NCBI GenBank assembly: GCA_016874755.1
Contig: VGTH01000018.1
Span: 1-64,000, forward strand
DNA: 64,000 nt
From: Deltaproteobacteria bacterium
GTDB taxonomy: Bacteria > Desulfobacterota > Binatia > UBA9968
Reading direction: 5' to 3'
Shown here: piece by piece, positions 63,309 through 64,000 of the stretch
Position numbering within the stretch: position 1 is the first letter of the stretch
Layout of the letters: each line of letters opens with the position of its first letter
Made by a program: the position numbers and the translations under genes
The notes under the pieces: generated by a model
Told to the model about the DNA's origin: nothing
The model's database searches: none
What the model saw: only the letters and a program-made list of their open reading frames with translations

Positions 63309-64000
63309 CTACTCCTCAGCTTTTACATTCAATTCCATGCTGCCGATCTTCTCGATCGTGCCATGCAGTTTGTCGCCGTGGCTGAGTTTGCTGACGCCGG
63401 CCGGTGTGCCGGTGGTGATCAAATCGCCGGGGCGCAGGGTCAAATTGCTGCTGAGAAAACGAATGTGCTCGCGGATGCCGCAGATCATATCGCTGGTGTG
63501 GGCGATCATCGCTTCCTTGCCGTTCTGCAAGACTTTGATCGAGAGATTTTGCGGCTCGTCGATTTCGTCGCGGGTGACGATCCACGGGCCAAGACCGGAA
63601 AACGTGTCCATGCCTTTGCGGATGCAGCGCGTGTTGTGCATGCCCTTGCCCCACGGGTCGCGCTGGCTGATGTCCCAGCAGATCGTGTAGCCGAAGATAT
63701 AGTTGAGCGAGTCCGCCTCGCTCACTTTGCGCGCGCGTTTACCGATGACGGCGCAGAGCTCGCACTCAAAGTCTACCAGCTTGGAAATCTTCGGAAGAAT
63801 GATGGTGTCGCCTGGGCCGATGATCGAAGAAGTGGTCTTGATAAAGAACTCGGCCATCAAGGCATCTTTGTCGATGACCGGTCTGTTGGCGCTGCCCATG
63901 CGCTCGACCATCTCGGCACGGTGCGCGCCGTAGTTCGCCGCCGCGGCCCACAGCGTGCCTGGGTTCTGAATCGGAGCGAGCAGCTTGACCGATTTCAAAT
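63309..64000 (-). CDS. Fumarylacetoacetate hydrolase family protein, 5' end outside window
   Basis: At least 229 residues of an FAH-fold enzyme, cut by the window edge: the codons at 63996-63998 read into the conserved KLLAPIQNPGTLWAAAANYGAHRAEM, so the true start lies to the right. Metal-binding FECELCAVIGKRARKV (Glu pair), IFGYTICWDISQRDPW (Asp) and the SLSKVL-like tail ITTGTPAGVSKLSHGDKLHG are all in place. Such enzymes hydrolyse, hydrate or decarboxylate C-C bonds of acylpyruvates and related diketo acids in aromatic-compound breakdown. The stop is at 63309-63311. Confidence 0.88.
   Translation of the reverse strand, partial: LKSVKLLAPIQNPGTLWAAAANYGAHRAEMVERMGSANRPVIDKDALMAEFFIKTTSSIIGPGDTIILPKISKLVDFECELCAVIGKRARKVSEADSLNYIFGYTICWDISQRDPWGKGMHNTRCIRKGMDTFSGLGPWIVTRDEIDEPQNLSIKVLQNGKEAMIAHTSDMICGIREHIRFLSSNLTLRPGDLITTGTPAGVSKLSHGDKLHGTIEKIGSMELNVKAEE

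Noticed and set aside
1-64000. CRISPR array, rRNA operon, full tRNA, insertion sequence with terminal repeats, or classical riboswitch
   Set aside because: I looked in all gaps and found no regularly spaced repeats, no conserved rRNA/tRNA cores, no transposase and no riboswitch core motifs.

Overview
The window reads as one chromosomal contig of a GC-rich, Gram-negative bacterium with an outer membrane: it encodes a porin-like barrel, several lipoproteins and a dimeric ABC exporter. The housekeeping order (prfA-prmC-murA-his; rph-rdgB; xerC/hslVU-argBDFGH-lysA-dapFAB-glyS), the single-chain glycyl-tRNA synthetase and the orphan TctC-type receptors point to the former Deltaproteobacteria, perhaps a soil lineage such as Binatota/Desulfobacterota_B. 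That placement is inference from gene content; no search was possible.

Layout. 0-2 kb: two lipoproteins and rpmE. 1.9-9.7 kb: prfA, prmC, murA, hisD, hisB, hisH, hisA and an SGNH-fold protein. 10-14.5 kb: porin, GT39-type glycosyltransferase and the scar of a dipeptide ABC permease pair (dppB fused to dppC). 14.6-17.6 kb, minus strand: two TctC receptors and a GrdB-family reductase split by an in-frame UGA, probably a selenoprotein. 18-22.9 kb: yggS, yggT, a YhaM-like exonuclease, an aldehyde dehydrogenase, rph and rdgB. 22.9-25.8 kb: a truncated aryl-polyene-like fatty-acid block (ketosynthase-like, acyltransferase, two acyl carriers, a cut membrane gene and two copies of a small protein family). 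25.7-33 kb: methyltransferase, MFS carrier, hydrolase and a large secreted M6-type metalloprotease with tandem repeats. 33-48.4 kb: xerC, a half-size cNMP-binding protein, hslVU, arginine and lysine biosynthesis, glyS. 48.4-52.3 kb: a TM287/288-type heterodimeric ABC exporter. 52.4-59.7 kb, minus strand: a catabolic/uptake block (Rieske oxygenase, solute-binding protein, ornithine-cyclodeaminase family, two M24-fold proteins lacking metal ligands, TctC receptor). 60.3-64 kb: AgmX/TonB-like protein, MsrP, a PLP aminotransferase and the start of a fumarylacetoacetate-hydrolase gene that runs off the window.

How it works together. The core supplies translation termination and its methylation, peptidoglycan precursor, histidine, arginine and lysine/DAP synthesis, and protein turnover. 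The accessory parts concern uptake and breakdown of organic acids or aromatic compounds. The most notable observation is the UGA-containing reductase (UGA at 17164-17166, minus strand), with a UxxC motif and a perfect 8-bp hairpin 10 nt downstream of the UGA. Two deletion scars (about 13.35 kb and 25.08 kb) and seven reading-frame breaks at short homopolymers suggest local genome decay, sequencing indels, or both. Intergenic gaps carry several families of short dispersed repeat words.
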